A stretch of DNA of 64,000 nt from Kuschelorhynchus macadamiae (GCA_030620095.1 JAUTXW010003598.1:434001-498000), one strand, 5' to 3'. Numbered from the stretch's first letter, positions 46,446 to 57,364 are shown. Notes: generated by a model from the sequence alone, not told the origin. Numbers and translations are program-made.

Positions 46446-47972
46446 CTAAGGATGAGAAGGATTCGAATATTTTTTTAAGATTCGAAGCCGTGATTCGAAT
46501 CCCTCTTTAATCGAGGATTCGTGATTCGTATTTGCTAAACAATTTTAAAAGGTTCCGGATTCGATTCCCTTGCATATGAACTATGAAAAATTGTGACATA
46601 AAAATCTCGACAACGAAAAAAGAAATGATATGAAACAAATGATGTTTTCTCGGCTTATATAATTTTGTACTGTGACTAAGATAATTTTGTCTCTTATGTA
46701 TTTATATCTAATAGATTTAATCTGCATAATATTATTAAATTTTTGAATACGTGAAAATTAGTTAGACACATTTTGTAGGTATGATCTGTCGATGCGGCTA
46801 TGCTCTGGTGGTCTGTATAACTACTTAATAAAAAAATTACCTGGAGCTGTGCAAAATTTTAAAAACTGCTAGTTTAAAATGAAAATAACTCGAAAACCGT
46901 TGACCCAAGATGAAATTAAAGATTACATTTTTTATGATTATGCGTTTCATATGATTTTCAAAATATAAGTAAAATTGTATAAAAAATAAATAGGATGTAA
47001 CATTTGTAAAAGATAGCGGGAGCCCGCCCATAAAGGGGTTATAAGGTACTTTATATGATATATATTATATGCAACATAACGTTCCTAGCAAGCAATAAAC
47101 ACTTAAATATTTAATAAAACGTTCCAGTTTGACGTGGCTGATCCTTTGGTAAAAAAATAAAAATTTAATAATAAGTAATTAATAATATACTTATTATATT
47201 TTCCAGATCAATATATTATTTTATTTAGGTTTTAAATTTTTATTTGAAATTTTATAATAGTTTGTATTAAAGAAAAATAAAATGGAAAATATAACGGTGT
47301 GGTTTTATTGTCGTATAGAATTAAAAAAAACCTAAATATCCTCTTATTCAATATTTTTATGTATTATATATTGTACACTAGTACCTTGAGACATAAAATC
47401 AAGCCTACCCGCTGAAAAAAGATACTAAATAGGATTTTTAGATATTTTGTTTTTATTTGGTTACATTTTTTAAATCAGTTAGTTTTTATTTATTTATTAA
47501 GTACTGCTTGTATTAAAATTAATAATTAAGTATACAAACAGTTAAACACTAAATATTTTGTTCAATTTATTCCTCCATATAAATCCTGGGATTTTTAAAA
47601 GGCAAATATATATTAACTTTTATTTAACAACAAAGGTTGACTTGAGATTTGAGACCAAAATAATAGCTTGATTTAGATATAAACTAAGCATATACCATTA
47701 AAACCCTACATATATTATTGTTTATATATATAACTTGTTCAAACTTCTTAATTTTTAACGATATATTTTTAACTAAACGAGCTGCTAAACATTTTTTCAA
47801 CTTTATTTGAAACCAACATAAAATCTAAGTTAATAAACTGAGTTTGATAAATAAAAATACCAGTGATAGGATTCGGATTCGTGATTCGAAAAAAATGATT
47901 CGAGTCATTTTATTCAGTACTTTTTTCTTATCAAAAGAATGCGAACTTTTTTGAGGATTCGTCCCACCTCTG
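46446..47972. mobile_element. hAT-like element remnant with GGATTCG ends
   Basis: The left end is CTAAGGATGAGAAGGATTCGAA. The right end is GAGGATTCGTCCCACCTCTG, whose complement starts CAGAGGTGGGACGAATCC, a hAT-like terminus. Both subterminal zones repeat GATTCG many times (46470-46560 and 47870-47965). The 1.3-kb interior is AT-rich with no recognisable transposase. Flanks do not show an 8-bp duplication. Confidence 0.5.
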
Positions 47973-50170
47973 TTAACTTTATAAATAATCCCTTTAACTA
48001 TAGTTATCGATGTTCTTGGCTAATTATGGATATTAGAGCATTTTTTATTTAAGTATTGTACCGAAGATAACTATCGATATATCGATAAAACAAACCATCT
48101 TTAGTCGCAACTCCAGTATCGAAACTTATCTCATTATTCGCAACAAAGTCAACATTGAGGCATCAAAGTTAATTAATTAATTCATTTGGTGGACTACAAA
48201 TCGCTCCATATCAACTTAAGATTTTCTGAAGTAAAAATTTACATTTTTCGCTAGGACCAACTTGGTATTAAAATTAAATAATTGAATTATTACCCAATTA
48301 TTCTTAATGTTAAATTATTATTTAAAAAATAATATGATATAACTAGACCACACGTGATGGTCTTACATTCCCTCCTAGATTGAATAGATAACTAAATTGA
48401 ACGATCAAGTTGCCTAGAAATTCAAATCCAGCGACTACTTTTGGTTTTTTTGAACGCATTATTTGATGCCCTAGAACCGGCGTATGTTACATTTTCATTT
48501 TGGAATGGTCTTTTTGGGTCATAGGTGTTTGAAAGTGAACGTAAGGCACTTTTTAGCAGAAAAGGAAAGATTTGCTAATCTTTCCTTTTCCAATATCCAC
48601 AAAACTTATGTTTATTTATATATTGTGTTTTCTTCCATCTTTATAAAGAAGTTAAAAAGATTATTCACTTTTATGGGGTGTAAAAACCTTAGATGTTTTT
48701 TTAGTCTAAAGTACACCGAAGACGGGAGGCCGGGGATATCTTGAAATTTAGAAGAATTACGAAAAAGTTTTTTTCACAAATTTAATGTTAGGAAAAAAAT
48801 AATAATTCTAAAATAGTTTGGTCCATTTTTATTATTAGTGAATTTTGACGCATAATGGGTTGTACCAAAAAATGTTTAGAATTTTTATGAAAATTAAATA
48901 ATATACAGCATTTTTTTCGTAAGTCTTCTAGATTTTCAGATACTAAGTTGTACATACACCCAATACATATATCTATCAGGACCTATTAGGGATATTGGGT
49001 GGATGATATATCGGCCATGCCATATGCAGGAAATTTCGAGATTATACTTATGGCTTTGAAACATCAGTAGTTAAATGACCAATAATAATTCTTGAATAGA
49101 ATTTTTTCCTATTTTCTTTTCTATAGAGCATATTATGGAAACGAAAATTACTTAGAAAATCGTTAATTATGTGTCTTACTTGGCAGTTGTTTTTTTTTTC
49201 AGTTTTCTGAGTTATTTATGGTCGGTTAAAAACAGTTTTCTTTTTTAGGTAAGTACTCTCTTAATTTATGGAAAACATAACGGAGAAAAAGAAGGGTCTA
49301 AAAGTGAAATGAAGATGATATGGAAATGTAGGTAAGTTTTGCAGAAAGAATGTAACCTGCAAGGCTATTGTTTAGCACTCAAGAAGAATCTGCTTATTTT
49401 GGTTTGCCATTTGGAGTACTGGAAACATTTGCATCATCAACTTTTACATGCAAGCATCCAGAAAGTTTATTTAAACTATCTAAAATATATAGATACCTTT
49501 TAAACCTTAGCAAAAAAAACTTCCTTGATAATATTAAAAAATATATTCATTATTTTTGTATTTGAATAAGAATATATCATTCGTTTCAACTGTTTCTATA
49601 CTCGCTAACAGCTCGTTTAGTGTGTAGAATAAAATTAATAAACTTGATTTAAGTTTGAAAAATGTGATACATAAATATAGTAGGCTGCAAAATGTTTAAG
49701 ATAAATAAAAAAAAGAAAAAACTTATTTTCAAGATATTAAAGTACTTCATCCATTAATTTGTTCAGAATATTGTATTAAAATAATTGATCGATTTTATGC
49801 GAAGATCAAAATATACAAACCGATTTATAATAAGTAAACAATTAAGTTAGTTATAAAAGAGAAATATCAAGGTAAAAATTTTTCTGCATAATAATATTAT
49901 ACGTAATTATGTGAGTTTGTTAACAGAAAATAAAAAATATTAATGAAATATTTGTTGTTAAACAATATAAGATAACGAAATTAGCGGAAAATAAAGTTAA
50001 TCAAACTCCTAAGTTGCAACACACGTTAAGAATGCATTTGATATAATATGTCTAATTTAAAATAAGGTATTATGCATAAGTAATGTCTGTTTTTTTTCTT
50101 ACAAGCGTAAATCGAATAAATATATTCTTGAAATACTTTCTATTTCCCATATATTTTTCTATCAAACTTG
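47973..50170. other. No recognisable gene
   Basis: Contains a short TATCGATA-rich fragment (48003-48092) related to the MITEs at 2.1 and 4.3 kb, and a 13-bp-arm hairpin at 48560-48589. Reading frames at 48484-48744 and 49368-49565 match nothing I recognise. Confidence 0.5.
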
Positions 50171-50175
50171 TCCAC

Positions 50176-50340
50176 CAGTGGCGTATTTAGTGGAGGGGGC
50201 GCAAAGGGGCAAATGCCCCCCCCCCCAGAGTTAACCGAAGCAAAATGTTGGAAGAAACTAAAAATTATTTTATAGTATATTACCACGACTTTACAAGTGC
50301 GAACCTTTTTTTAGTCGTCGCTGATTTATGCTTATATTGC
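50176..50340 (+). mobile_element. hAT-like MITE end (CAGTGGCGTATTTAG)
   Basis: CAGTGGCGTATTTAG at the left end, then GGCAAATGCCCCCC. The related copy at 8736-8933 shares these ends and a TTTTTTTAGTCGTCGCT block (here about 50309-50325). The right end is not visible. Confidence 0.55.
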
Positions 50341-50794
50341 GTCAACAAAAACATAAGACTTTGTTTTTAATATCTAAACATAATTGAGGGCCAGTGCAGT
50401 TTTTTAATTATTGAGATATTGGGGCCTAGACTTTTAGATAATGGTTCTAGAAATATGTATATTACAACAAAATACGGGTAGATAAAATCTTTCAAAAATC
50501 TGCCAAAATTGAAATAATGCACTTATACTGTTTTAATTTTAAATTATTGTATACATTTAAGAGAAAAATAAATAAAATATACAGAAAGATAAGAAATTCT
50601 TATTGAACAAATATTTTATTTTAAGTCTCTCTTGATTTACATTATATTTAAACATTTCTTCTAAGGTTAACATAGGTCGGCCGCTTTGTAGAAGCAAATG
50701 CATTTTGTAAATGGAAAATGTTAACATAGAACGGAAGCGTTCACGGCTTTGGACAATTAAGAAATCATGGTTCTTGGGATTAGACCGTGTCAAA

Positions 50795-50850
50795 TTGGAA
50801 TTACTATCCGAAGTTTCGCCTGCGATGCGAGGCATCTTCAGGGATCTTTA
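50795..50850 (-). ncRNA. Candidate hammerhead ribozyme core (Penelope type)
   Basis: Minus strand: CTGAAGA (50835-50841), stem II GCCT/AGGC around CGCATCGC, GAAA (50814-50817), C, then UUC (50810-50812) as the NUH triplet, then GG. Same layout as 28468-28525. The triplet here is UUC rather than AUC, and the usual one-pair extension of stem III is not possible in either copy. Likely ancestral function, perhaps weak or lost. Confidence 0.5.
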
Positions 50851-50891
50851 CTCTACGAGATCTGAATAATGAATGAGCTCGAAGAGATTCC

Positions 50892-50912
50892 GGCCGGTTT
50901 ATACCCGACTCA
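50892..50912 (-). promoter_or_regulatory. TATA-like box in Penelope terminal region
   Basis: The minus strand reads GTCGGGTATAAACCGGCCGG. It lies about 55 bp upstream of the hammerhead core, in the GC-richer part of the non-coding terminus, where Penelope terminal repeats are expected to carry a promoter. Confidence 0.35.
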
Positions 50913-52464
50913 TGCCAGCCGAACCGTGACCCTGTGTTAAGATCGGTTTCCACGTGTGATGTAGACCGTAACCCGTATCTCTATTGAATTTTTTGTATGT
51001 TTAAATATTTCAATAGAGTCTAATTTTTCGTTTATAAAAACCTAGAACCGATGCTAGAACCTTGGTTTCCTTTACATTTATAATATGGCCAGTGTTATAC
51101 TGATGTTCAGCTACAGCAGATTGAACAATTTGTTTCTTTTTAATACATCGTTCAGTTTCCTTAAGTCTAGTTGATATTGAGCGTCCTGTTTCTCCCACCA
51201 CTCCCACTTCTCCACAGGAGCAAGGAATTTTATATACTCCTTCTGTTTGGAAAGGTACCATATCTTTCGGGGCTCGCAAGCATTGTCCAATCTTCTTATG
51301 TGCATTGAAGATTGCACGTATGTTGGTCCGCCGAAGTAATCGTCTTATTTTGTCTGTAGTGCAATGTATGTAGGGAAGAACAACAGTACCAATAGCCAAT
51401 ACCTCTGAGAGCTTGGGACAGTTTCGATGTTTCCGATGTTAAAGAATCTTGATCAGAAGTCGAAAGAGCTCTGAATACTAGTGAGTTAACCGATTTCTTT
51501 TGTGCAATGTGAATTTGTGAATTTGCATTTAAGTATCTATTTGTATGCGTAGGTTTTCTATACACAGAATGTCCTATTGTACCATTTTTCTTCCTTTAAA
51601 CACATACATCTAGAAAGGGAATCGTTCCATTAGATTCAGTTTTCATCGAGAACTTGATATTATGATGTTGATGATTAAGGTGTCCAAAAATATGAGGAGA
51701 TTATCCTGTTCATGAGGCCAAACAACAAAAGCGTCATCTACATATCTGAACCAGTGCTTTGGTTTTATTGGAGCGGATGTTAGGCTTCCATAAAGATATT
51801 CGCTACCAGAGGTGATAGAGGAGATCCCATAGCTCCCCTGAAGCTTGTTCATAAAAAGTTCCTTGAAAAATGAAATAAATAGACGTAAGATAAGCTTCCA
51901 CTAGATCGATAAAGTTCTTATCAAGATTATTATTATTCAGTATATCTGATATATGTATGGAAAATGTTTTTCCAAACAAAATGTTTACGTATCTTCAGAC
52001 TTATCAAATTTGAGATACTGTATTTGTCTCCATTTTAAGACTAACTTAGCAATATCGTTTTTAAGGTCTGAAATCATTTAAAATCTGAAATGAGTAAAAA
52101 TATTTTTGTGTCATTTCGTTCACCATACATTTTTACAGGTTGATTGTATAACTTTTATCCATTTATGAAACCCTGAGGGATTTTTCGTTTTACCTTTTCG
52201 ATTAGGCCAAAATTCCTGTCGCACTCCATAAATGTGTTCCCGGGCTCTAGGATTCTGTGGTGCACTTCTTATAACCTGGTCGCTTTAACTAAAAACATAA
52301 AAAGTTTAATAACATTTTTATTTTTATTCTGCCCGCCGCACAAGTCACTATAGGCAATAACCTTTGTAATATTTTCTGAAAGGACCCTCGTTATGGAGTG
52401 GATAAAGCAAGACCCAATTTCTTGAGATCCCCTCGACGCGATAGTTTCATTCCACACATACATG

Positions 52465-52596
52465 TCTGATTCTCCTGTTGTGAGGTTATGGACGTAGAAG
52501 TTATATATCCAGAGCTGCCTCAAATAGATGTCTGATTTTCCTGTTGTGAGGTTATGGACGCAGAAGTTATATATACAGAGCTGCCTCCAATACAAC
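52465..52596 (-). repeat. 66-bp in-frame tandem duplication
   Basis: Units start at 52465 and 52531 on the plus strand and differ at about four sites. The minus strand encodes LRQLWIYNFYVHNLTTGESD and a near-identical 22-residue copy in the same frame. The repeat lies in the YNF.(V/I)HN..TG segment of the transposase-like gene. Confidence 0.9.
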
Positions 52597-52600
52597 ACTA

Positions 52601-53224
52601 AGGTGCGTACTCACTTAATGAACAAGACCGCACGAACAACACCGCACGCATACGGTGTAAACGTGCATTCGTTTTTAATTCCTGAGAAACAGCTGACTGT
52701 CGGAAAGCGGGCGAACAGCACCATACGCGTAGGTTCGGTCAATGTAGACGTTAAAGTGAATATTGAACTAATGATTTTCATTGCAAGTGCATCGTTTGAA
52801 ATTCTTAATGAGGAAGTGCAAAAGAAAATGCCGTTAGGAGATAGCATCTGTATTTAAAAGTCGCTATAGGGGTATAGAACTAATGCAGGACCTCGGAACT
52901 AAATGCCTATGGGAGCTGCAAGTGGTGCATGTCATATTTTCCATATAAAATTGAATACTGTTGGCCGTTACGGCCGCACTATAGATGTTGAGGTACAACT
53001 AAAATACTACAATGTCAACATGCAAAAGGTAAACAACAGGTAACTAAAATAGGGAAACACCCAGGCCGTATTCGTTCGCTAAGTGAGTACGCGGCAGAAG
53101 AACAAACCAGCGAACGAGCGTGTCCGCAAGCAAACGCATATGTCCGTTATCCACGTCCACACTAGGCGAACGCATGCAGTTTTCATTGTGCGGCTGTATG
53201 CGTTTGCTAAGTGAGTACGCACCT
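52601..53224. mobile_element. 624-bp MITE with TA target duplication
   Basis: AGGTGCGTACTCACTTA at the left and TAAGTGAGTACGCACCT at the right are perfect 17-bp inverted ends, flanked by TA on both sides (52599-52600 and 53225-53226). A further copy of the end motif, GTTCGCTAAGTGAGTACGCGG, occurs internally at 53074-53094. The GC-rich CGAACG/CGTTCG words repeat in both subterminal zones. It interrupts the CGGQN gene. Confidence 0.85.
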
Positions 53225-53416
53225 TAAGAAGTGGTTAATAAAGAAGTAGGCAGTGTCTGTTGTAAATCAAAACAAATTACTTGTGTGTTGAGTCGGTATG
53301 TTTTTCTACATCCATTTTTTTACAAAGTTCAAACGGTCAAACCTCAGAAAAAATAGTAAAAAGCATGCCTATACCAACATATTTTGAGAGTTTCGTTGGG
53401 ATCCAGACCCCCCAGG

Positions 53417-54370
53417 CTACGTGTCTGCTATAGGATGTAGTTCGCAATGATATGACGGTAAGCGCAGCACAGTTTCATTATATTTTTCTGCTATATCTGC
53501 CACGGCATATTTCATAAAACGATTTTTGTAAAAATTTGCTATGGCTAATAGTTCTTTCTTTATCAAATTGGTTTCAAACTCAATACCTTTGGTAGTTAGC
53601 AAATCGATAATTTCTTGTTTTCTCCAAGATGAACTTGGTGTCTTCTCTATGTGCCGTGAATGATAGCTTGCGTTATCCATAACCACTACCGAATCAGCCG
53701 GAAGATATTTTATCATTTCACCAGAATTGTCTTCGAAAACATCGGAATTCATGTCCTCATGGTAATCTTCCATCCGGGACGGCTGAAAAGCTAGCAAACC
53801 TTCATTTAAAAATCTCCCTTCGCTTCCAATGTGTGCAGTTATTAATCTCTTTCCTTTTCCCGAAGGCACTTTAATTCCTGTTGACAGGCCTTCGTATTTT
53901 CGTCGCCAGCAAACAATTTCATCTTTTCCCAGTAAAACTGCCTTACGGTTATGCTTTTCCCATGAAAAATCCATATTTTTTAAAGCTTAATAGTTTTCTA
54001 GTTATCAAAGGAATACAGTCATCTTGGCCAAGCTCCATCAAAATTTTATCTAGAATGGGCATTTCTTTTTTAAAATACAAAGAGAGAACTTCGAATTGTA
54101 CATTTGGTGTCTTCATCAAGGATTTTGCTGGTCTTCCTGTAATTTTCTTGGGAGGTTCTACTTGATCTGCAACGTTTCTCTCCCGCAATAATTTGAAAAC
54201 GGTGGACTTTCCAATCCCAGTCATTCTGGAACATCGTTCAACAATTTCTTGAAGAGTAAACTAGGGTAATCATGTTTTATGTAATCGTGTACACTTAAAA
54301 TAATAACTTTTTTACTCACTGATAGTGGAGAATTATCAGAACACCTTTTCGTTGGAGTGGATGTAGCCAT
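53417..54370 (-). pseudogene. Tc1/mariner-like DDE transposase with an intron
   Basis: Exon 1 at 54320-54370 encodes MATSTPTKRCSDNSPLS. It is followed by GTGAGT...CCCTAG, a 59-bp phase-0 intron at 54261-54319. Exon 2 reads FTLQEIVERCSRMTGIGKST (helix-turn-helix), GRPAKS, and ILDKILMELGQDD. A frame change at about 53960 leads to FSWEKHNRKAVLLG. The chain then jumps to EGLSTGIKVPSGKGKRLITA, GSEGRFLNEGLLAF, DYHEDMN, SVVVMDNASYHSRHIEKTPS (second catalytic Asp), WRKQEIIDLL and LRLPSYHCELHPI. The block with the first Asp (FLDETW) is deleted, and the third acid is lost where ADT and a stop replace the expected E. Dead copy, but protein similarity around the second Asp is well kept. Confidence 0.8.
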
Positions 54371-54485
54371 TTTATTTATATTCTTATAATTCTGTTAACA
54401 GTATGGTGTAACAGCAAATACTGACACGTTTAAAATATAATTAAGAAGTATTTATAATCTATGTTTTATTACTTGCCCACATTAA

Positions 54486-56720
54486 CCCGGCGCCAGTATG
54501 GTGGATTTAATGTACAAAATATTGTGTGGTGGGGTATCACACTGCACTTTATAGGAAAAAATATGTTTTTTTTATTTTCTATTACATCTAAATTAAACCT
54601 AGAAAATACATACTTTAACGTTTTAGTAAAATAATAATGAATTAAAACTAAACATTTGAAACACTCTATTTTATATTACAAAAAAGTATACCATTTTTTT
54701 ATCAAAAACTTCTAGCAAACAATTCACAGTCATACAAAAAATATAGTTTTTATTAGTAAAGACATTCTTATTCACTTAAGGCACTAAAACCAGTCGTTTT
54801 AATTGTTTTTCTCTGAGTTACAGGCATCGTAATACACTACAGAATGCTCTAAACAAATGGGCTTTCTGCATCCTGCACACTTATAAAATGTCTTTCTGTC
54901 TTTTTTTTGTGGACGAACATCACATATTGTAGACACTTTAAATCTTTTTCCTGCCTAATTTCTTTATATTCAGTCAGTAACTGTATTGCTAGAGTTTTTA
55001 GAAACTGTCTTCTTTTCATGATATAATTGTCTGTATTTTGTTGAAATATTACTCTAGCGTTAATACTGGCAGAGTTCAGTAAAGCATAAAATACGGTGAT
55101 TCTCCATCTTTTGCTGTTGCTCCACTCTTGGTAGCGTTATAGAACGTAATTATCTCTGGTTTTTTTTTCACCAATACTATCGTCAATATCAGGATAATGG
55201 TGCAAGGTTGGCAGCAGGAGGACCACTTTACCCTCTTTTGGTACAATATTCCGGCCTTTCTGTAGATGTCAGGAAACATTGGGGTATCTGCCTTTTATTT
55301 TTTCAAACCGTTCCCACAGATGTTATTTGATGATCTTTCAGAAGTGTAAGCATCAATTCATAAATGGTAAACCAGTTATCAAAGGTTATGTTTCGCTTTG
55401 TTCCAGAAATAGAAGCTATACGCCGAAGAACTACATCATTAAGCTTTTTACTTAATTTGAACGGCCCATCTGGAGTCCAACATATAATATTAAGTTCAGA
55501 ACGTAGTATGATTTCGCATCCACGAGAGCGAATATTCTCATTCCGTATCATGCAGGCTTATTCAGCCTATATTGTCGAAAAGCACAACGACCCCTAAAAG
55601 CTTCTAACTTTTCATCAATAGTTAGATATTCGCTGGGGATATACGCGTCCTGGCTGTTTTGCGCAAATTTTTCGAAAACTGCCCTAATTGCTTTTTGCAT
55701 TTTTCCACTGTAGAAAAATAAATCGTTGCAGAGACGTCTACCTGAATAAACTTATTCCGGTACCATCGATCGACCAAAGTTCTTCTAAATTAAGCTGTGC
55801 AGATTTGAACACACCTGATAAATATAGTGAACCAAACAGTGCTCTTATTTCAGATGTTTTAACTACGTACTGATGACATTTATCGTAAAGAACAGATTTA
55901 TTCCTTACTTTTATATTGGTCAACGTTAGAATATCATTGATCATGCTGGGCGTAAAAAGCAAGTCAAAACACTCCATAGGGGTTTTCGCATTTTTTGCAA
56001 GTCTTTTTACTCCTGGTAAATGGGTGATGATATTTTCTGCGCGGGTTTTTACGTTTCATGGGAAGCATTTCGCAGACCATTTAGTACCGTCCTTGCCTAC
56101 ATATTTTTTTGAATTATGACGTTTCTGTTCCGGGGTTTCATTTGTATTTCTATTGCAGGTTGGTCAGATTCATCTGCATCTTCTTCGCTCTCGGAGTTGT
56201 GATTACTGTTCTTTTCATGGTGCGGTTCATTTTCGCTTTCACAGCCGATCACCATGTTATTGTCTTCTGCATTTTTCCATAGAGCAATTAATTCAGCTTG
56301 TTCACGTTCATACATTCACGCCATACCTGGATCCTGAAGCAAAACAAACTAGGATAGTTTTGACATCCGTTTTTAATTTACATGTTTGTTTTGGTCGCGG
56401 AAAACATATCGCTCAGTAGTAAAATAAAATTATACACATTTTTACCAAAAACTACTTAGAAAGCGCAGAATTCATCTAAAATAGTATTAATTAAAAACAT
56501 GAGCTTACCTGTGTGGTGGGGTATGTGATACCCCAGCGATGTTTTATTCGAAATAACTAGTCATATGTTCACTACGAAAGCGTATTTACTACTGCTAGAG
56601 TAGTTTCATGCCTGGACGGAAAGATACTGAGGCGCCAGTGGTGCCAACTTGCGAGTGGACTTAATGGCGCGCGATTTAAATTGTGTCGGGTATATGATAC
56701 ACCACCACATTGGGACCGGG
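54486..56720 (-). mobile_element. piggyBac element, 2.2 kb
   Basis: Left end CCCGGCGCCAGTATGGTGG is preceded by TTAA (54482-54485). Right end, read inward on the opposite strand, is CCCGGTCCCAATGTGGTGG, next to TTAT, i.e. a TTAA with one change. Subterminal GTGTGGTGGGGTAT occurs near both ends (54522 and 56511), with a GGGGTAT.GTG.ATACCCC palindrome at 56518-56534. Contains one transposase pseudogene on the minus strand. Confidence 0.9.
54799..56315 (-). pseudogene. piggyBac transposase
   Basis: Minus strand: acidic N-terminus (MYEREQAELIALWKNAEDNN, DESD); CFDLLFTPSMINDILTLTN; IRALFGSLYLSGVFKSAQLN; ELWSIDGTGI; SEYLTIDEKLEAFRGRC with the first catalytic Asp; FALVDAKSYY with the second; PDGPFKLSKKLNDVV; NITFDNWFT with the third; KKPEIITFYNATKSG. 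Right after TKSG about 16 family residues including the essential VD.(V)DQ Asp are deleted and the frame shifts; NSKRWRITVFYALLN resumes. The C-terminal Cys-rich domain is there (RKTFYKCAGCRKPICLEHS), but one Cys of its first pair reads Arg (CDVRP). Also an in-frame TGA after RLNKPA, an N-terminal-half deletion after GISLFR, and several frameshifts. Confidence 0.9.
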
Positions 56721-57360
56721 ATAAGTACTAGCTTATTATGTATCCATTGAGTAATAAATGTAATCTGTAGAGTAAAAAAACCTCATTAGGTATACAAAAT
56801 GACAGGGTAAAAGGAGAGGGATTTAAAAGGATCTTTATTTTTGTTTTACGAAGCATATTTACGATTACAGACGACCCCGAAATTCAGCTAAACTGGATGG
56901 AATTCTCCATTTTATTACTCTATACATTTCTGAAACAGACTATAAACCTATTTTCGAAAAACTTTCTTTTGTGTTTTAAAATTAACGTTATGGCCTTTGC
57001 TTTGTCGCGCTCCTGCTCCTTACCTGCTACCAATCCCTTACCAAATAAATATACTTATTCCGTAAACTTTGCTTTTGTCGATACACTTTCTGTCACCCCG
57101 ATGCTGCGCTGCGGCAGGTATCGATATGATATGCCTATGTAACAAAATCTGTAATAATGTCCTGCAAATAAAAAACATTTCACTTTGGCAACAGCGGTAG
57201 ATGGTAAGATGATTAAAAGAAATGACAAATACGTTTTCAGGCAAAACGTGTTCAGCAATACTCTTATTTTTAATTCCAAAAAAACAATATTAATTTGATA
57301 AATATGTAGGTATTGTAAATAAACTGCACCTTAGAATGCACATATAAACAGAGTTCAGAG
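56721..57360. other. No recognisable gene
   Basis: Mixed sequence after the piggyBac right end. Overlapping reading frames at 56897-57279 on both strands show no known domain. Confidence 0.5.
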
Positions 57361-57364
57361 TTGA

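Larger units (their letters stand above)
50720..52060 (-). pseudogene. Penelope-like retroelement, RT plus GIY-YIG
   Basis: Minus strand, 5' to 3': LVEAYLTSIYFIFQGTFYEQ; FRYVDDAFVVWPHEQD with the catalytic YVDD of the RT palm; YRKPTHTNRYLNANS; HIAQKKSVNSLVFRAL; KIRRLLRRTNIRA; then VYKIPCSCGEVGVVGETGRS, the GIY-YIG endonuclease, and AVAEHQYNTGH. Stop near 51010. Penelope elements prime at DNA breaks made by this endonuclease. Frames change at least three times, and the MGSPLSP region next to FYEQ is scrambled. The Tyr normally before the (I/V)G in the YIG part reads V. The 5' part of the RT is missing. The 3' non-coding region holds a TATAAA and a hammerhead-like core. Confidence 0.85.
52120..53330 (-). 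pseudogene. 'CGGQN' transposase-like gene, split by a MITE
   Basis: Minus strand, in order: VICFDLQQTLPTSLLTTS (53240-53300), then the MITE 52601-53224, then LRQLWIYNFYVHNLTTGESD (as an in-frame duplicate), MYVWNETIASRGSQEIGSC, VIAYSDLCGGQNKNKN, then after a frameshift LEPGNTFMECDRNFGLIEK. This order (FDLQQ, GSQEIGSC, SD.CGGQN, PGHT...DRDFG.IE) matches a large family of insect genes that I recall as transposon-like. The spaced acidic residues look like an RNase-H-fold triad (inference). I cannot name the superfamily. Broken by the MITE, a 66-bp duplication and at least one frameshift. Confidence 0.65.

Noticed and set aside
51111..51317. Second minus-strand frame overlapping the GIY-YIG region
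   Set aside because: Shadow frame of the Penelope endonuclease, with no domain signature of its own.
52528..52857. 109-codon plus-strand frame
   Set aside because: It spans the end of the CGGQN gene and the MITE, antisense to both; an artefact of GC-richer MITE sequence.
53881..54165. Plus-strand 94-codon frame
   Set aside because: Antisense shadow of the Tc1/mariner-like transposase, whose minus-strand reading has clear motifs.
56488..56516. CAG|GTAAGC on the minus strand as a 5' intron of the piggyBac gene
   Set aside because: The nearest acceptors give introns of about 33 or 54 nt and no exon content that I can verify.
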